8,535 nucleotides of DNA from Betaproteobacteria bacterium (GTDB lineage: Bacteria; Pseudomonadota; Gammaproteobacteria; Burkholderiales; Rhodocyclaceae). The notes under the pieces are model-generated. The model saw only the letters and a program-made list of their open reading frames with translations. It searched no databases and was not told where the DNA came from. Of the stretch, positions 8,110-8,535 are shown in pieces. The stretch spans positions 1-8,535 of the forward strand of contig JAIFNM010000223.1 of the NCBI GenBank assembly GCA_020047725.1, written 5' to 3'. Numbering within the stretch: the stretch's first letter is position 1; every line of letters starts with the position of its first letter. Made by a program: the position numbers and the translations under genes.

Positions 8110-8535
8110 TCACCGCACTGCGCGATGCGCAAAATTCCATCATCGGCTACCTGCTGATCGGCACCGACAATACCGCGCGCAAGCGGGCCGAAGAAGAACT
8201 GATCAAAGCGGGCGCCTTGCAGAGTGCAATTTTCAACAGCGCCAACTTCTCGAGCATCGCCACGGACGCCAAGGGTGTGATCCAGATTTTCAATGTTGGC
8301 GCCGAGCGCATGCTGGGTTACACGGCCGCCGAGGTGATGAACAAAATCACGCCGGCTGACATTTCTGATCCACAGGAAATAATCGTACGTGCCGAATCTT
8401 TGAGCGCTGAACTCGAAACACCGATTACACCGGGTTTTGAAGCTCTGGTCTTCAAGGCTTCACGCGGCATCGAGGACATTTACGAGCTGACCTACATCCG
8501 CAAGGATGGCAGCCGCTTCCCGGCTGTCGTATCGG
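8049..8535 (+). CDS. Continuation of the CHASE3/PAS sensor after the frameshift: end of PAS3 and PAS4; 3' end outside window
   Basis: From the second 62-bp copy onward, the frame starting gac at 8049 is open to the window edge. It restates DIYELTYIRKDGSRFPAVVS, then continues with a normal PAS C-terminal strand and linker (VTALRDAQNSIIGYLLIGTD, then NTARKRAEEELIKAGALQS), and then a full second copy of the PAS3 sequence (PAS4). This is the missing remainder of the gene at 6070, not a separate gene: it has no start signal of its own and begins mid-domain. If 62 bp are removed, the join gives a single uninterrupted frame of at least 801 residues. The output domain should lie beyond 8535. PAS modules with this ITPGFEALVFKASRGIEDIY sequence are, from memory, common ahead of HisKA/HATPase domains in proteobacterial hybrid kinases. 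Confidence 0.85.
8205..8535 (+). repeat. PAS module repeat, copy 2 (PAS4)
   Basis: Partner of 7717-8047 at an offset of 488 bp in the window. Subtracting the 62-bp duplication gives 426 bp, exactly 142 codons, so the two modules are in frame with each other in the natural gene. The repeat reaches the last base of the window, and further copies beyond are possible. Confidence 0.95.

Noticed and set aside
8018..8359. 113-codon plus-strand ORF across the duplication
   Set aside because: It runs in the wrong frame relative to the PAS protein on both sides; its sequence is a shifted reading of the PAS repeat.
7986..8535. CRISPR-like or mobile-element repeat array
   Set aside because: The repeats are coding PAS modules plus one abutting duplicate. 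There are no regular spacers, terminal inverted repeats, transposase or target-site duplications.

Overview
The window has moderately high GC and strong third-position GC bias. It carries two large plus-strand genes, both cut by the window edges, separated by about 0.3 kb of non-coding DNA. Protein content (an NdvB/ChvB-type cyclic glucan synthase and a CHASE3/multi-PAS membrane sensor) points to a Gram-negative proteobacterium. I lean towards a beta- or gammaproteobacterium with many PAS sensors, but no marker here fixes the lineage.

Positions 1-5775 hold the C-terminal 1924 residues of a cyclic beta-1,2-glucan synthase. The window opens at the end of what looks like the last membrane segment. 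The cyclising glycoamylase-like domain follows, then a large GH94-type region with its catalytic barrel at the C-terminus. The N-terminal GT84 polymerase half lies upstream of the window. Positions 5776-6069 are non-coding, with a 13-bp imperfect inverted repeat, a weak terminator-like hairpin and a small GC-rich hairpin.

From 6070 to the right edge runs a membrane sensor: TM1, CHASE3 periplasmic domain, TM2, signalling helix, then at least four PAS domains. Its output domain (probably a histidine kinase) lies beyond the window. PAS3 and PAS4 are near-identical tandem copies with a natural period of 426 bp (142 codons).

The most notable feature is a perfect, directly adjacent 62-bp duplication (7986-8047 and 8048-8109) inside PAS3. 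It shifts the frame by +2 and creates the stop at 8062-8064. Coding resumes cleanly in the other frame from the second copy to the window end. The same 62-mer recurs a third time as exactly the last 62 bases of the window (8474-8535). The duplicate therefore looks like an untrimmed overlap between assembly-graph contigs (62 = k-1 for k=63) at a repeat branch point, not a biological frameshift. With it removed the sensor reads through intact.

The two genes probably act separately: one makes periplasmic osmoregulatory or host-interaction glucan, the other senses a signal. The gap gives no strong evidence of an operon. I see no convincing new defence, mobile or RNA system.
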